A stretch of DNA of 64,000 nucleotides from Pseudoflavonifractor sp. 524-17 (GCF_009935845.1 NZ_QWEK01000018.1:1-64000), one strand, 5' to 3'. Numbered from the stretch's first letter, positions 30,167-39,192 are shown. Translations and numbers: made by a program. The notes: generated by a model from the sequence alone, not told the origin.

Positions 30167-31168
30167 TTACACCCAGCTGTCCTCAATCTCGTGCTTCTTG
30201 GCCCGGGTCATCAGCTCCGTGAGGACCGTCCGGGGATCCTTGCCCTCATACAGCACACTGTAGGCCGCCTGGGTGATGGGCATCTCCACTCCGGCCTTCT
30301 CCGCCAGCTCCCTGCCGGTGGCGGCGGCGTAGTAGCCCTCCACCACGGCGCCGATCTGCCGGCGCGCCTCCTCCACCGGCACCCCCTGTCCGATAAGGAT
30401 GCCGCACCGGCGGTTGCGGGAGTGCATGGAGGTACAGGTGACAATCAGGTCGCCCACGCCGGTGAGACCGGCAAAGGTCTCCTTCTTCCCCCCCATGGCT
30501 ACCCCCAGCCGGGCGATCTCCGTTAATCCCCGGGTCATCAGGGCGGCCTTGGTGTTGTCGCCAAAGCCCATGCCGTCGCAGCAGCCGGCGCACAGGGCGA
30601 TGATGTTCTTCAGCGCCGCCCCCAGCTCCACCCCGATGATATCGGGGGAGGTGTACACCCGGAAGCGCTGGTTCATAAACACGTCCTGCACCAGCTCCGC
30701 CGCCCCCTGGTCCGCCGAGGCGGACACCACGGCGGTGGGCACATGGCGGCCCACCTCCTCCGCGTGGGAGGGCCCGCACAGGGCCACCACCGGGAAGTCC
30801 GGCCCCAGCTCCTGGGCGATGGCGTCGGTGAGGGTCAGAGAGGTATCCTTCTCAATGCCCTTGGACACGGAGACCACCACCGTCCCCTTGTCCAGCAGGG
30901 GGGCCAAGCTCCTGGCGGTGGTACGCACCGCAAAGGAGGGCGTTGCCAGCACCACCATCTGACAGCCCTTGACGCAGTCCATATCGCTGGTCAGCGTCAG
31001 CTCCGGCGGCAGGGCCACCCCCTTCAGCATGGGGTTCTCCCCGGTCTGCCGCAGCACAGCGGATTCCTCTTTGCAGTAAGACCACAAGGTCACGTCGTTT
31101 CCGTTTTCCAGCAGCACCAGGGCCAGAGCCGTCCCCCAGCCGCCGCTGCCCAAAACCACAGCCTTCAT
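30167..31168 (-). CDS. gpsA: Glycerol-3-phosphate dehydrogenase [NAD(P)+]
   Basis: 333 residues from ATG with AAAAGGAGGAAAACACC before it. Rossmann motif VVLGSGGWGTALA (5-17); VVSVSKGIEKDTSLT and CGPSHAEEV form the substrate site; ELGAALKNIIALCAG includes the catalytic Lys; GLTGVGDLIVTC follows. It reduces dihydroxyacetone phosphate to sn-glycerol-3-phosphate for phospholipids. It directly follows plsY, which uses the product, and both follow der in one operon. Last gene before the bidirectional terminator. Confidence 0.96.
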   Translation of the reverse strand: MKAVVLGSGGWGTALALVLLENGNDVTLWSYCKEESAVLRQTGENPMLKGVALPPELTLTSDMDCVKGCQMVVLATPSFAVRTTARSLAPLLDKGTVVVSVSKGIEKDTSLTLTDAIAQELGPDFPVVALCGPSHAEEVGRHVPTAVVSASADQGAAELVQDVFMNQRFRVYTSPDIIGVELGAALKNIIALCAGCCDGMGFGDNTKAALMTRGLTEIARLGVAMGGKKETFAGLTGVGDLIVTCTSMHSRNRRCGILIGQGVPVEEARRQIGAVVEGYYAAATGRELAEKAGVEMPITQAAYSVLYEGKDPRTVLTELMTRAKKHEIEDSWV

Positions 31169-31204
31169 GGTGTTTTCCTCCTTTTGTCCCGTCAAGCTGT
31201 CACT

Positions 31205-31903
31205 TTATGATGGGTCTTTTTTCTTGTGCAGGGAGAACCTGGACTCCTCTCCCCGGATCAGCCGCCTGATGTTTCCCCGGTGCTTCCAAAGAATAAGCCC
31301 CCCCAGAAGCGCCGCCATTACCGTCAGCACCGGGCTGCGGTAGACAAACCAGGTAGCGAAGGGAAAGCTGGCCCCCGCCCAGCAGGAGCCCAGAGAGATA
31401 TACCGGGTGAGCGCCGCCAGAAGGAGAAAGCCCCCCCATACCACCAGGGCAATCCGCCAGTCGATCAGAATGGCGATGGCTCCGCCGGAGAGGATCCCCT
31501 TGCCCCCCTTGAACTTGAACATACAGGGGAACATGTGCCCCAGCAGGCAGAAGGCCCCGGCCCAGTACTTGCCCAGCACGGGCCACACCGCCGCCCAGTC
31601 CGGATAGACCGCCGTCCCGGCGAAGATCCACTGGCCCAGCAGCACCGCCGCCACCGCCTTGAGCACGTCGGTGAGAATCACCACAAAGGTCAGACCGCCG
31701 CCGAAGGTGCGGTGGAAGTTGGTCAGTCCCGCGTTGCCGCTGCCGTGGGTACGCACGTCGTCCCGCAGGATATACTTGGACACGATGACCGCGCCGTTGA
31801 AGCACCCCAGAAAATAGGACGCCACCGCCACAGCCGCCAGACACAGTGCAATCACATTGTTTGACACGCCGCCGGGCATCGGTACCGGCATGGTTGCCAG
31901 CAT
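31205..31903 (-). CDS. plsY: Acyl-phosphate:glycerol-3-phosphate acyltransferase
   Basis: 232 residues with five to six membrane helices. PlsY motifs: SYFLGCFNGAVIVSKYI, then HGSGNAGLTNFHRTFG (motif 1), FKFKGGKGILSGGAIAI (motif 2) and KHRGNIRRLIRGEE near the C-terminus (motif 3). It transfers the acyl group of acyl-phosphate to glycerol-3-phosphate, the first step of membrane phospholipid synthesis. The N-terminus is a little longer than in model PlsY. RBS AGGGGGGAGC lies before ATG. Next to gpsA, which provides its acceptor. Confidence 0.95.
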   Translation of the reverse strand: MLATMPVPMPGGVSNNVIALCLAAVAVASYFLGCFNGAVIVSKYILRDDVRTHGSGNAGLTNFHRTFGGGLTFVVILTDVLKAVAAVLLGQWIFAGTAVYPDWAAVWPVLGKYWAGAFCLLGHMFPCMFKFKGGKGILSGGAIAILIDWRIALVVWGGFLLLAALTRYISLGSCWAGASFPFATWFVYRSPVLTVMAALLGGLILWKHRGNIRRLIRGEESRFSLHKKKDPS

Positions 31904-31917
31904 GGCCGCTCCCCCCT

Positions 31918-33237
31918 TTAACTGTCGCCCTTCTGCCGGATGGTCAGCCGCACGGGCGTCCCCTCCAGGCCGAAGGTATTTCGGATCTGATTTTCAAGAT
32001 ACCGCTGGTAGGAGAAGTGGAAGAGCTTGGCGTCGTTGCAGAAGCAGACGAAGTGAGGGGGGCGCACTCCCACCTGAGTCATATAAAATACCTTCAGCCG
32101 CCGCCCCTTGTCGCTGGGGGGCTGGACCCGCTGGGTGGCGTCGGCCAGCAGGCTGTTGAGCATCCCGGTGGTAATGCGCATGGCGGCCTGGCCGTCCACG
32201 TAGCAGATCAGCTCAAACAGCCGGTCCACCCGCTGTCCGGTGAGGGCGGAGATGAACACAATGGGCGCGTAGGACATGTAGCTCAGGTCCCGGCGCACTT
32301 CCTCCCGCATCCGGTCCATGGTCTTATCGTCCTTCTCCACCGCGTCCCACTTGTTGACCACAATGACGCAGGCCTTCCCCGCCTCATGGGCCAGACCGGC
32401 CACCTTGGTGTCCTGCTCAGTGACGCCCTCGTTGGCGTCAATCAGAATCAGACATACGTCGCTGCGCTCAATGGCCATGGCGGCCCGCAGGACGGAGAAT
32501 TTCTCAATGGGGTCGTCCACCTTGGACTTTTTCCGCATACCGGCGGTGTCGATGAAGAGGAATTTCCCCTTTTCGTTCTCAAAATAGCTGTCCACGGCGT
32601 CCCGGGTGGTCCCCGCCACGTTGGAGACGATCACCCGCTCCTCCCCCAGAATGCGGTTGACCAGGCTGGACTTGCCCACGTTGGGCTTGCCGATGACCGC
32701 CACCTTGATGACGTCCTCCTCCGGCTCCTCCTCCCCCTCGGGGGGGAAGTACTCCATACAGGCGTCCAGCAGGTCGCCGGTGCCGTGGCCGTGGACGGCG
32801 GAAACCGGAGTGGGATCCCCCAGGCCCAGGTTGTAGAACTCATAAATATCCGGGTTGGTGCGGCCCACCTGATCCATCTTGTTCACCGCCAGCACCACCG
32901 GCTTCCCCGACTTGAGCAGCAGCTTTGCCACCTCATAATCGGAAGCGGTGAGCCCGGTCTTGATGTCGCACAGGAAGACAATCACGTCTGCGTTCTGGAT
33001 GGCAATCTCCGCCTGCTGGCGCATGAAGGACAGAATCTCGCTGTCCGTCCCCGGCTCAATTCCGCCGGTGTCCACAATGTCGAAGGTACGGCCCCGCCAC
33101 TCGCACTGGGCGTACAGCCGGTCCCGGGTGACGCCGGGGGTATCCTCCACAATGGACAGGCGCTGGCCGCACAGCTTATTGAACAGCATGGACTTGCCCA
33201 CATTGGGCCGGCCCACAATGGCAACTAATGGTTTCAT
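31918..33237 (-). CDS. der: Ribosome-assembly GTPase Der (EngA)
   Basis: 439 residues. It has two tandem GTPase domains, the mark of this family. Domain 1: GRPNVGKSMLFNKL (8-21), DTPGVTRD, NKMD. Domain 2: IGKPNVGKSSLVNRIL (about 181-196), DTAGMRKK, NKWD. A C-terminal KH-like domain follows from about 350. It binds the 50S precursor in the cytoplasm and is essential in most bacteria. Its ATG overlaps the stop of the DUF512 gene (ATGA), so the two are translationally coupled. Confidence 0.97.
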   Translation of the reverse strand: MKPLVAIVGRPNVGKSMLFNKLCGQRLSIVEDTPGVTRDRLYAQCEWRGRTFDIVDTGGIEPGTDSEILSFMRQQAEIAIQNADVIVFLCDIKTGLTASDYEVAKLLLKSGKPVVLAVNKMDQVGRTNPDIYEFYNLGLGDPTPVSAVHGHGTGDLLDACMEYFPPEGEEEPEEDVIKVAVIGKPNVGKSSLVNRILGEERVIVSNVAGTTRDAVDSYFENEKGKFLFIDTAGMRKKSKVDDPIEKFSVLRAAMAIERSDVCLILIDANEGVTEQDTKVAGLAHEAGKACVIVVNKWDAVEKDDKTMDRMREEVRRDLSYMSYAPIVFISALTGQRVDRLFELICYVDGQAAMRITTGMLNSLLADATQRVQPPSDKGRRLKVFYMTQVGVRPPHFVCFCNDAKLFHFSYQRYLENQIRNTFGLEGTPVRLTIRQKGDS

Positions 33238-34655
33238 GGTCTCTCTCCTTCTGTTCCGGCGCCGCCCTGCGGCGGGTTGTAGCGGTAAAATTCCTCTTCA
33301 GGGCCTGCCGGCGCCTCTTCCGCCACCCAGATAGCCTCCCCGCCGCTCCAGTCCTCCTCCAGAATGGCGTCCAGCAGGGCGCCGCCGTCCTGGTCCACGG
33401 CGGTAACCGGCACCCCCAGGGCCTGCTCCACCTGCTCCACGGTCACGTCGTCCAGAAAGACCCGCTCCTTGTGGCGCAGCATATTTTGGGGGATGAGCAG
33501 CCGCTCCCCCAGCGGCCGGCCCTTCAGCTGGCTGATGAGATCGCTCCCCGTCACCAGCCCGGCCACGTTAATCTCCTCCCCAAAGAAGCGGTTCACAATG
33601 GGGACCACCTGCCCCCGCACCTGCGGACACCGCTGGGCCACCAGCCCCACCAGCTTTTCCAGCAGCGGGGCCGCAGAGACCCCGGTGGCGATGGTAAAGG
33701 GGCTGGGGTGCTCATCCCCCACGGCGGCGGCCAGGGCGGAGCGGAATTCGCTCTCCAGCAGGCGGAGCATTCCCACTCCATTTTCCAGCTGGGTGAAGTC
33801 CTCATAAAATTCCTCCTCCGGCAGGGGACGGCCCGCCTTGAGATAAAACTCGTCGGAGCACCAGATCAGCCGGGTGCCCAGCCGCTCCAGACACTGGGCG
33901 CCGAATTCCTCCACCTGGTCCAGAGCTGCGGCGGCGCTCTGGGGGGTATAGGGCTCCAAGGAGGTCAGGCCCGAGCGGAATTTGGTCAGACCCACCGGCA
34001 CCACCGACACGCTGTTCACCCCAGGGTGCAGACTGGCCAGATCCTCCATGGTCCGCTGAAGGGCCGCCCCATCGTTCCAGCCCGGGCAGGCCACAATCTG
34101 GCAATTCATCGTGATTCCAGCGGCGGCAAACCGGCGCATATGGTCAAAGCACTCCCCCGCCCGCCGGTTTTTCAGCAGGGCGGCGCGAAGCTCCGGGTCC
34201 GTGGCGTGAACCGACACGTTGATGGGACTGATGCGCAGATCCACAATCCGATCCAGCTCCCGCTGGGACAGATTGGTCAGGGTGATATAGTTCCCCATCA
34301 GGAAGGACAGCCGGGCGTCGTCGTCCTTGAAGTACAAAGTGTTCCGCATTCCCGGCGGCATCTGGTCCACAAAGCAGAAGATGCAGTGGTTGGCGCAGGA
34401 GCGGGCCCGGTCCATCAGATAGGTCTGAAAATTCAGGCCCAGATCCTGGCCCTCCGCCTTTTTGAGTTTTACCGTCCGGACGCGGCCTTCCGCCTCCAGA
34501 GTCAGCTCCAGCCGGGCGTCATAAGTGTGGTATTTGTAGTCCAGCACGTCGGCGATGGGGTGGCCGTTCACCTGGCGCAGCGTCTCCCCCGGGCGCACCC
34601 CCGCCCGGGCCGCGGGACTCCCCCGGTCCACCGATTGGATTTTCGTCAGGCTCAC
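33234..34655 (-). CDS. DUF512/PDZ radical-SAM-like protein
   Basis: 473 residues. An N-terminal PDZ-like domain (about 1-70: SVDRGSPAARAGVRPGETLRQVNG, cited in part) is followed by a Cys cluster CANHCIFCFVDQMP (about 86-99), a CxxxCxxC radical-SAM-type [4Fe-4S] site. After a TIM-barrel-like part with NVSVHATDPELR and IVACPGWNDG comes the DUF512 region (about 280-450). The family is widespread in anaerobic Firmicutes next to der, and its reaction is unknown. GTG start has GAAGGAGCGGTATT upstream. First gene of the DUF512-der-plsY-gpsA operon. Confidence 0.9.
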   Translation of the reverse strand: MSLTKIQSVDRGSPAARAGVRPGETLRQVNGHPIADVLDYKYHTYDARLELTLEAEGRVRTVKLKKAEGQDLGLNFQTYLMDRARSCANHCIFCFVDQMPPGMRNTLYFKDDDARLSFLMGNYITLTNLSQRELDRIVDLRISPINVSVHATDPELRAALLKNRRAGECFDHMRRFAAAGITMNCQIVACPGWNDGAALQRTMEDLASLHPGVNSVSVVPVGLTKFRSGLTSLEPYTPQSAAAALDQVEEFGAQCLERLGTRLIWCSDEFYLKAGRPLPEEEFYEDFTQLENGVGMLRLLESEFRSALAAAVGDEHPSPFTIATGVSAAPLLEKLVGLVAQRCPQVRGQVVPIVNRFFGEEINVAGLVTGSDLISQLKGRPLGERLLIPQNMLRHKERVFLDDVTVEQVEQALGVPVTAVDQDGGALLDAILEEDWSGGEAIWVAEEAPAGPEEEFYRYNPPQGGAGTEGERP

Positions 34656-34743
34656 AATACCGCTCCTTCTCTGGAGTATTTTCTATCTGGTTTATTTTAA
34701 TACAAAACCCCTTCTGCCGCAACCCTACAGTCTGTTTTCAGGC

Positions 34744-34771
34744 AAAAAGAAAGAGGGGATCTCTCCCCTCT
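34744..34771 (-). terminator. Terminator after rpmF
   Basis: AGAGGGGA and TCCCCTCT form an 8-bp stem with a 4-nt loop, followed on the minus strand by TTCTTTTT. Confidence 0.8.
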
Positions 34772-34788
34772 CCCCTTTTGGGGCTTAT

Positions 34789-34980
34789 TTACTTCGCCTC
34801 AGCCTCGGCCTTTACCAGCTCGCGGCCGTTGTAGCTCATGCAGGACTTGCACATCCGATGCGGGAGCCGGAACGCGCCGCACTTGGGGCAGGTAGCAACA
34901 CCGGGGGTCTCCAGCTTCCAGACGGAGCTGCGGCGCTTGTTGCGGCGCTGCTTGGACACTTTACTCTTAGGGACTGCCAT
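34789..34980 (-). CDS. rpmF: 50S ribosomal protein L32
   Basis: 63 residues, full length. Starts MAVPKSKVSKQRRNKRRSS as in L32; a zinc site is formed by CPKC and CKSC, so this is the Cys-containing (C+) form. RBS TAAGGAGGTGTCATAA lies before ATG. It follows yceD, the usual arrangement, and ends at a terminator. Confidence 0.98.
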   Translation of the reverse strand: MAVPKSKVSKQRRNKRRSSVWKLETPGVATCPKCGAFRLPHRMCKSCMSYNGRELVKAEAEAK

Positions 34981-35027
34981 TTATGACACCTCCTTAGGTC
35001 AATGCCCTTGGCCGGGCAAGTATTTTC

Positions 35028-35534
35028 TCAGTCGTCAGACTCTCTATCCAACAGCTGCGCCAGGGCAGCCAAACGTGGATCCACCTCGGGCCTGCACTGG
35101 CAGGGCCCGTCGTTCAGATTGGCGCCGCACCCGGCGCACAAACCCTTGCAGTCCTCTGAACAGACGTGCTTGGTGTCCATTGCAAGTACAAAAGCGGTGG
35201 TGAAGACCTCCGCCAGGTCGATCTCCCCGTCCTCCAGCAGCAGAATGCCGTCGTTTTCCTCGTCCTCCAGCTCCTCCGCCAGAAGGTGCTCCACCGGCAC
35301 CCGCATCTTTTGGGAGAAGGGAGCCAGACAGCGGTCGCAGGTCAAATTCAGCCCGGCGGACACGGTCCCCTCCAGAATCAGGGCTCCGGCCATATTGCGC
35401 ACCGCACCGCTCACCTCCACCGGAGCGGCCACAGGGGTCTCTCCCCCGAACTCCAGCCCGGACAGGTCCATCTGGAAGGAAAAGGGCGCCCGCATTCCCG
35501 GCGTACGGATCACTTCTTGGAGATTCAAACGCAT
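35028..35534 (-). CDS. yceD: YceD-family (DUF177) protein
   Basis: 168 residues. The family core LTCDRCLAPFSQKM (CxxC) lies near 65-80, and a second Cys group CSEDCKGLCAGCG near 126-138 completes the usual metal-binding pattern. YceD is linked to 23S rRNA accumulation and is nearly always placed before rpmF, as here. Cytoplasmic. It has its own consensus promoter. Start ATG reads MRLNLQEVIRTPG after GTGAGAGGTGCAGT. Confidence 0.92.
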   Translation of the reverse strand: MRLNLQEVIRTPGMRAPFSFQMDLSGLEFGGETPVAAPVEVSGAVRNMAGALILEGTVSAGLNLTCDRCLAPFSQKMRVPVEHLLAEELEDEENDGILLLEDGEIDLAEVFTTAFVLAMDTKHVCSEDCKGLCAGCGANLNDGPCQCRPEVDPRLAALAQLLDRESDD

Positions 35535-35563
35535 ACTGCACCTCTCACAATGTCACAGCAGGT

Positions 35564-35592
35564 ATTATACCTAAAACCACAGCTGATGTCAA
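35564..35592 (-). promoter_or_regulatory. Consensus sigma-A promoter of yceD-rpmF
   Basis: TTGACA and TATAAT, both perfect, with a 17-base spacer on the minus strand. Confidence 0.9.
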
Positions 35593-35607
35593 TCTTTTTT
35601 TCCCACG

Positions 35608-36450
35608 TTACAGGACCGCCTGAGCGTGGCGGGTGACGTGACAGCCCAGGTTCACCGCGCAGGGCAGGCCGGCGATGTGGGTGGCGTGGGGCAGAATGCA
35701 CACCGACAGGGCGGTGGTGCGGCCCCCCAGGCCCTGGGGGCCAACCCCAAGGGCGTTGATGCGCTCCAGGGCCTCCGCCTCCAGCCGGGCGTAGAAGGGG
35801 TCCTCACTGTGCTGATCCACCGGGCGCAGCAGCGCCTTTTTGGCCAGCAGGACAGCCGTCTCCGACGTTCCCCCCAGGCCTACCCCCACCACCACCGGGG
35901 GACAGGGGTTGGAGCCGGCCTTGGACACCGCCTTCACAATAAAGTCCACCACTTCCTGGGGCCCCACCGACGGCTTGAGCATCTCCAGGGCGGTCATGTT
36001 CTCGCTTCCAAACCCCTTGGGGGCCACGGTGAGGGTCAGGCGGTCCCCCTCCACCAACATCAGGTGGAGGATGGCGGGGGTATTGTCGTTGGTGTTCACC
36101 CGGCGCAGGGGATCCCTCACCACGGACAGACGCAGATGGCCCTCCACATAGCCCCGGGCCACCCCCTCGTTTACCGCGTCGTGCAGCAGCCCGCCGGCGA
36201 TATGGCAGTCCTGCCCCAGCTCGGCAAAGACCACCGCCATTCCCGTGTCCTGGCAGATGGGCAGCCCCTTGGCTCCGGCAAAGCGGAAGTTCTCCTCCAG
36301 GTCCCCCAGAATGGCCCGGCCCACCGGGGAAGGCTCTGTCTCTGCCGCCTGGACAATCGCCTCCTGCAAATCCCGGGGCAGCCTGCAGTTGGCCTCAATA
36401 CACAGCCCCCGGACGGCCTCTGCAATTTCCTCATAGCGGATCTCCCTCAT
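35608..36450 (-). CDS. Fumarate hydratase class I, alpha subunit (or related tartrate dehydratase subunit)
   Basis: 280 residues, normal length of the separate alpha subunit. Three Cys suited to the [4Fe-4S] cluster are visible: PICQDTGMAV, VCILPHATHIAG and NLGCHVTRHA. Other hallmarks are VNTNDNTPA and APKGFGSENM. The enzyme hydrates fumarate to L-malate, but only with its beta subunit; close relatives act on tartrate. No beta-subunit gene lies next to it: downstream is yceD with its own promoter, upstream an amidohydrolase. It must pair with a distant beta gene or have lost its partner. RBS GGAGAGGGCGTA before ATG. Confidence 0.88.
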   Translation of the reverse strand: MREIRYEEIAEAVRGLCIEANCRLPRDLQEAIVQAAETEPSPVGRAILGDLEENFRFAGAKGLPICQDTGMAVVFAELGQDCHIAGGLLHDAVNEGVARGYVEGHLRLSVVRDPLRRVNTNDNTPAILHLMLVEGDRLTLTVAPKGFGSENMTALEMLKPSVGPQEVVDFIVKAVSKAGSNPCPPVVVGVGLGGTSETAVLLAKKALLRPVDQHSEDPFYARLEAEALERINALGVGPQGLGGRTTALSVCILPHATHIAGLPCAVNLGCHVTRHAQAVL

Positions 36451-36477
36451 TACGCCCTCTCCTCTCTTTCCTCTCCC

Positions 36478-37632
36478 TCAGCGCACCTGCACGCCGTCAA
36501 TAAACACCGCCGTCACCTTGCTGCGCCAGTCCAGGGGCGGGCCGCTGAGCACCACCACGTCGGCGTCCTTCCCAGGGGTGAGGGTGCCCGCCCGCGCTCC
36601 GAGGCCGGCAATCTCCGCGGCGTCCCGGGTAATGGCCGCAAGGGCGTCCTCCTCTGCCATTCCCGCCCGCACGGCCATGGCCGCGCACAGGGGGAGATAC
36701 TGAATGGGGGTCTCCGGGTGGTCGGTGCAGATGGCCACCTTTACCCCCGCTCTGGCCAGAATCACCGGGTTTTCCAGGCTCTGATTCAGCAGCTCCGGCT
36801 TGCTCCGGTCCCCCAGACAGGGGCCGGTGATCACCCGCGCCCCCTCGGCAGCCAGGCGGTCCGCCACCAAATGCCCCTCTGTCCCGTGGACCACCACGTA
36901 GTCCAGACCAAATTCCTTGGCAATGCGCACCGCGGTGGCGATGTCGTCCGCCCGGTGCGCGTGGAAGTGGGCGGGCAGCTTTCCCGCCGCCACCGGGGCC
37001 AGGGCTTCCAGCTTGGGATCGAAGTCGGGCATTTCCAGATCCGGGTCCGCCTCCGCCCGGTCCTGCTTGTCCCGGTACTCCACCGCCTTGGCCAGATATT
37101 CCCGGATGATGGCGGCGGTGGCCATGCGGGTGATGGGGGTCTCCTTGCGCTCGTTATACACTGATTTAGGATTCTCTCCCAGGGCGAATTTCATGGCCGC
37201 AGGGGCCTTCCGCACCATCTCGTCCACCCACCGGCCGCTGGTCTTCAGGGCGGCGAACTGGCCGGCGATGGGATTGGCGCTCCCCGGCCCGGTAAGCACG
37301 GTAGTGACGCCCCCCTGCCGGGCCTCCGCAAAGCAGCGGTCCAGGGGGTTAATCCCGTCCAGCCCCCGCAGCTGGGGCATGCAGGGGTCAGTGGACTCAT
37401 TGCCGTCGTCGCCCTCAAAGCCCAGGCCGTCGCCGAAAAGCCCCAGGTGGCAGTGGGCGTCCACAAAGCCGGGGGTGATATGCCCTCCCCCAGCGTCCAG
37501 CCGCGGCCCCTCCCAGGGGGGCAGTTCCTCCATGGGACCCACCTGTTTAATCTTACCCCCCTCCAGCAGCACGAACCCCCGGGGCAGCACCGGCCCATCC
37601 ATGGGGTGGATCACTCCGTTAAAAATCAGCAT
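36478..37632 (-). CDS. Amidohydrolase (imidazolonepropionase-like)
   Basis: 384 residues from ATG reading MLIFNGVIHPMDG; upstream codons lack support. Metal ligands of the amidohydrolase barrel are visible: FVDAHCHLGLF (HxH, about 61-67), HFHAHRADDIATA (His pair), VVHGTEGHLV (His) and CTDHPETPIQ (Asp). TPGKDADVVVLSG is the usual C-terminal beta-domain phrase. Likely a cyclic-amide or related C-N hydrolase acting in the cytoplasm; the substrate is unknown. It lies 27 bases before the fumarase alpha gene and is probably co-transcribed. Confidence 0.87.
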   Translation of the reverse strand: MLIFNGVIHPMDGPVLPRGFVLLEGGKIKQVGPMEELPPWEGPRLDAGGGHITPGFVDAHCHLGLFGDGLGFEGDDGNESTDPCMPQLRGLDGINPLDRCFAEARQGGVTTVLTGPGSANPIAGQFAALKTSGRWVDEMVRKAPAAMKFALGENPKSVYNERKETPITRMATAAIIREYLAKAVEYRDKQDRAEADPDLEMPDFDPKLEALAPVAAGKLPAHFHAHRADDIATAVRIAKEFGLDYVVVHGTEGHLVADRLAAEGARVITGPCLGDRSKPELLNQSLENPVILARAGVKVAICTDHPETPIQYLPLCAAMAVRAGMAEEDALAAITRDAAEIAGLGARAGTLTPGKDADVVVLSGPPLDWRSKVTAVFIDGVQVR

Positions 37633-37662
37633 GACGGCGACACCTCTCGACAAAAGTTTTTA

Positions 37663-37691
37663 TTGACATATATGGAAAATTAAGGTATATT
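37663..37691 (+). promoter_or_regulatory. Sigma-A promoter of a candidate small RNA
   Basis: Plus-strand TTGACA, 17 bases and TATATT. No protein gene follows on this strand. Confidence 0.75.
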
Positions 37692-37697
37692 ATACTT

Positions 37698-37813
37698 GCA
37701 GCTCGGCCAATTTGGTCCGCCCCGGCGCTGGGCGCTTATTGCGAGGTATAAGCGCCCATTCCATTCTCTCTTATTTTTCTTTGGCGCCCCTGTTGACAGG
37801 GGCGCCCTTTTTT
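37698..37813 (+). ncRNA. Candidate small RNA between amidohydrolase and htrA genes
   Basis: A strong promoter at 37663-37691 is followed after about 115 bases by a powerful terminator: GGCGCCCCTGT (37783-37793) and ACAGGGGCGCC (37796-37806), then CTTTTTT. In between is a 9-bp hairpin (GGGCGCTTA, 37730-37738, with TAAGCGCCC, 37749-37757) and a U-rich single strand (37758-37782). No start codon with ribosome site is present. The T-run lies only on the plus strand, so the terminator serves this RNA rather than the convergent htrA gene. It does not clearly match 6S RNA or other known classes by eye. Confidence 0.65.
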
Positions 37814-39173
37814 ATTCCGTCGGCTCGTACTGTTCTATCAGCTCTACTTCCAGTGTGACATAGGTCCCGGACTGCCACACCCGCAGCGAGAGGGTGTCTC
37901 CCGGCTCCAGCCCCTCCTTCTCCGCCTCCAGGGCGGAGATCTCCGGGGTGGGCCGGCCGTTGACTGACACAATTATGTCCCCCGCCCTCAGGCCCTTTTT
38001 GTAGGCGTCGGATCTCTCATCCACAGTGACCACGCACAGGCCCGCAGGCGCGCCCGGATCGTCGCTGTAGTACTCCGACGGTCCGGCGGTAATGCCCAGC
38101 ATTGCCCGCCCTGCCACCCGGCCGGCGGCGATGAGCTCATCCACCACGTCCTTGACGGTGGACGTGGGAATGGCGAAGCCCAGCCCCTCTATCGGCTCCC
38201 ATATGGACCACATTTTCAGCGAGGTGACTCCCACCACCTGACCATACTGATTTACCAGCGCACCGCCGGAATTGCCGGGATTGATGGCGGCGCTGGTCTG
38301 GATCAGCTCCATCTGATAGCCGTCAATCTCCACCGGGCGGTTCAAGTAGGATATAATGCCGTCGGTCATGGTACCGGGGAGCTCTTCTCCCAGGGCGTTG
38401 CCGATGGCGAACACCGCGTCCCCGATCTGCAGCTCCTCCGAATCCCCGAACACCGCCGGCGTCAGCTCCCGGCCCTTGGCCTCCACCTTGAGCACCGCCA
38501 GATCGGTGGGCTGGTCGCTGCCCACCAGCTTGGCGTTGTACCAGCCGGAGCCGTCCAGCTCCTCCACGCTCACCCAGCGGGCCCCTTCGATCACATGGTG
38601 GTTGGTGAGGATGTACCCGCTGCGGGTGAAGACCACCCCCGTCCCCTGGGAAATCCCATCGTCCCCCATGGCCTCCACGCTGACAATGGAGGGGAGTACG
38701 TCGGCATAGATCTTCTGGGGGGGCAGTCCCTCCCCCTCAGGCCGGCCGGTCAGCAGCAGCACTGTGCCGTCCCCCAGGGGGGCCCGCTCCACCGTGGTCT
38801 TGGGCGGACGGCTGGCCGCAGGTCTTTCCTCCTTCTCCCAGTCCCCCTCGGGCCGGTCCTCCGGGCGCTCCCACTGGGAGACGCTCCCCGGAACGTCCCA
38901 GTACCGCAGCACCACCGCGCCCCCGATACCGCCCAAAATCAGCAGCACAAACAGGCCCAGGGAGATCCCCGCCCGGATCCGCCGGCCTGCGCCGGTCCTT
39001 CTCACCGGTCTGGGCGGCGGCAGGCGGCGGCGGACGGTATACACCCGGTCCGGCGGCGGGACAGGACGGCGGCGGACCACACCCTCCCCCGCGGCGGGGT
39101 ACGCCGCCAGGCCGGTCTCCTCCGATCCTCTGTCCAGATCCGGCCGGTCATAAAAATAACTGTACAAACACAC
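37812..39173 (-). CDS. Membrane-anchored HtrA/DegP-like serine protease
   Basis: 453 residues. A cytoplasmic, Arg/Pro-rich N-tail is followed by one membrane helix (about 69-89), a linker, a trypsin-like domain (about 150-340) and a PDZ domain (about 345-450). The catalytic triad is intact: His193 (ILTNHHVIEG), Asp224 (PTDLAVLKV) and Ser302 (NPGNSGGAL). The protease faces outside and degrades or refolds misfolded exported proteins. It follows a response regulator and histidine kinase, the arrangement of CssRS/HtrA-type envelope-stress systems, so it is probably a target of that pair. Confidence 0.95.
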   Translation of the reverse strand: MCLYSYFYDRPDLDRGSEETGLAAYPAAGEGVVRRRPVPPPDRVYTVRRRLPPPRPVRRTGAGRRIRAGISLGLFVLLILGGIGGAVVLRYWDVPGSVSQWERPEDRPEGDWEKEERPAASRPPKTTVERAPLGDGTVLLLTGRPEGEGLPPQKIYADVLPSIVSVEAMGDDGISQGTGVVFTRSGYILTNHHVIEGARWVSVEELDGSGWYNAKLVGSDQPTDLAVLKVEAKGRELTPAVFGDSEELQIGDAVFAIGNALGEELPGTMTDGIISYLNRPVEIDGYQMELIQTSAAINPGNSGGALVNQYGQVVGVTSLKMWSIWEPIEGLGFAIPTSTVKDVVDELIAAGRVAGRAMLGITAGPSEYYSDDPGAPAGLCVVTVDERSDAYKKGLRAGDIIVSVNGRPTPEISALEAEKEGLEPGDTLSLRVWQSGTYVTLEVELIEQYEPTE

Positions 39174-39192
39174 ACCTCCGTTCCGGCAGTCT

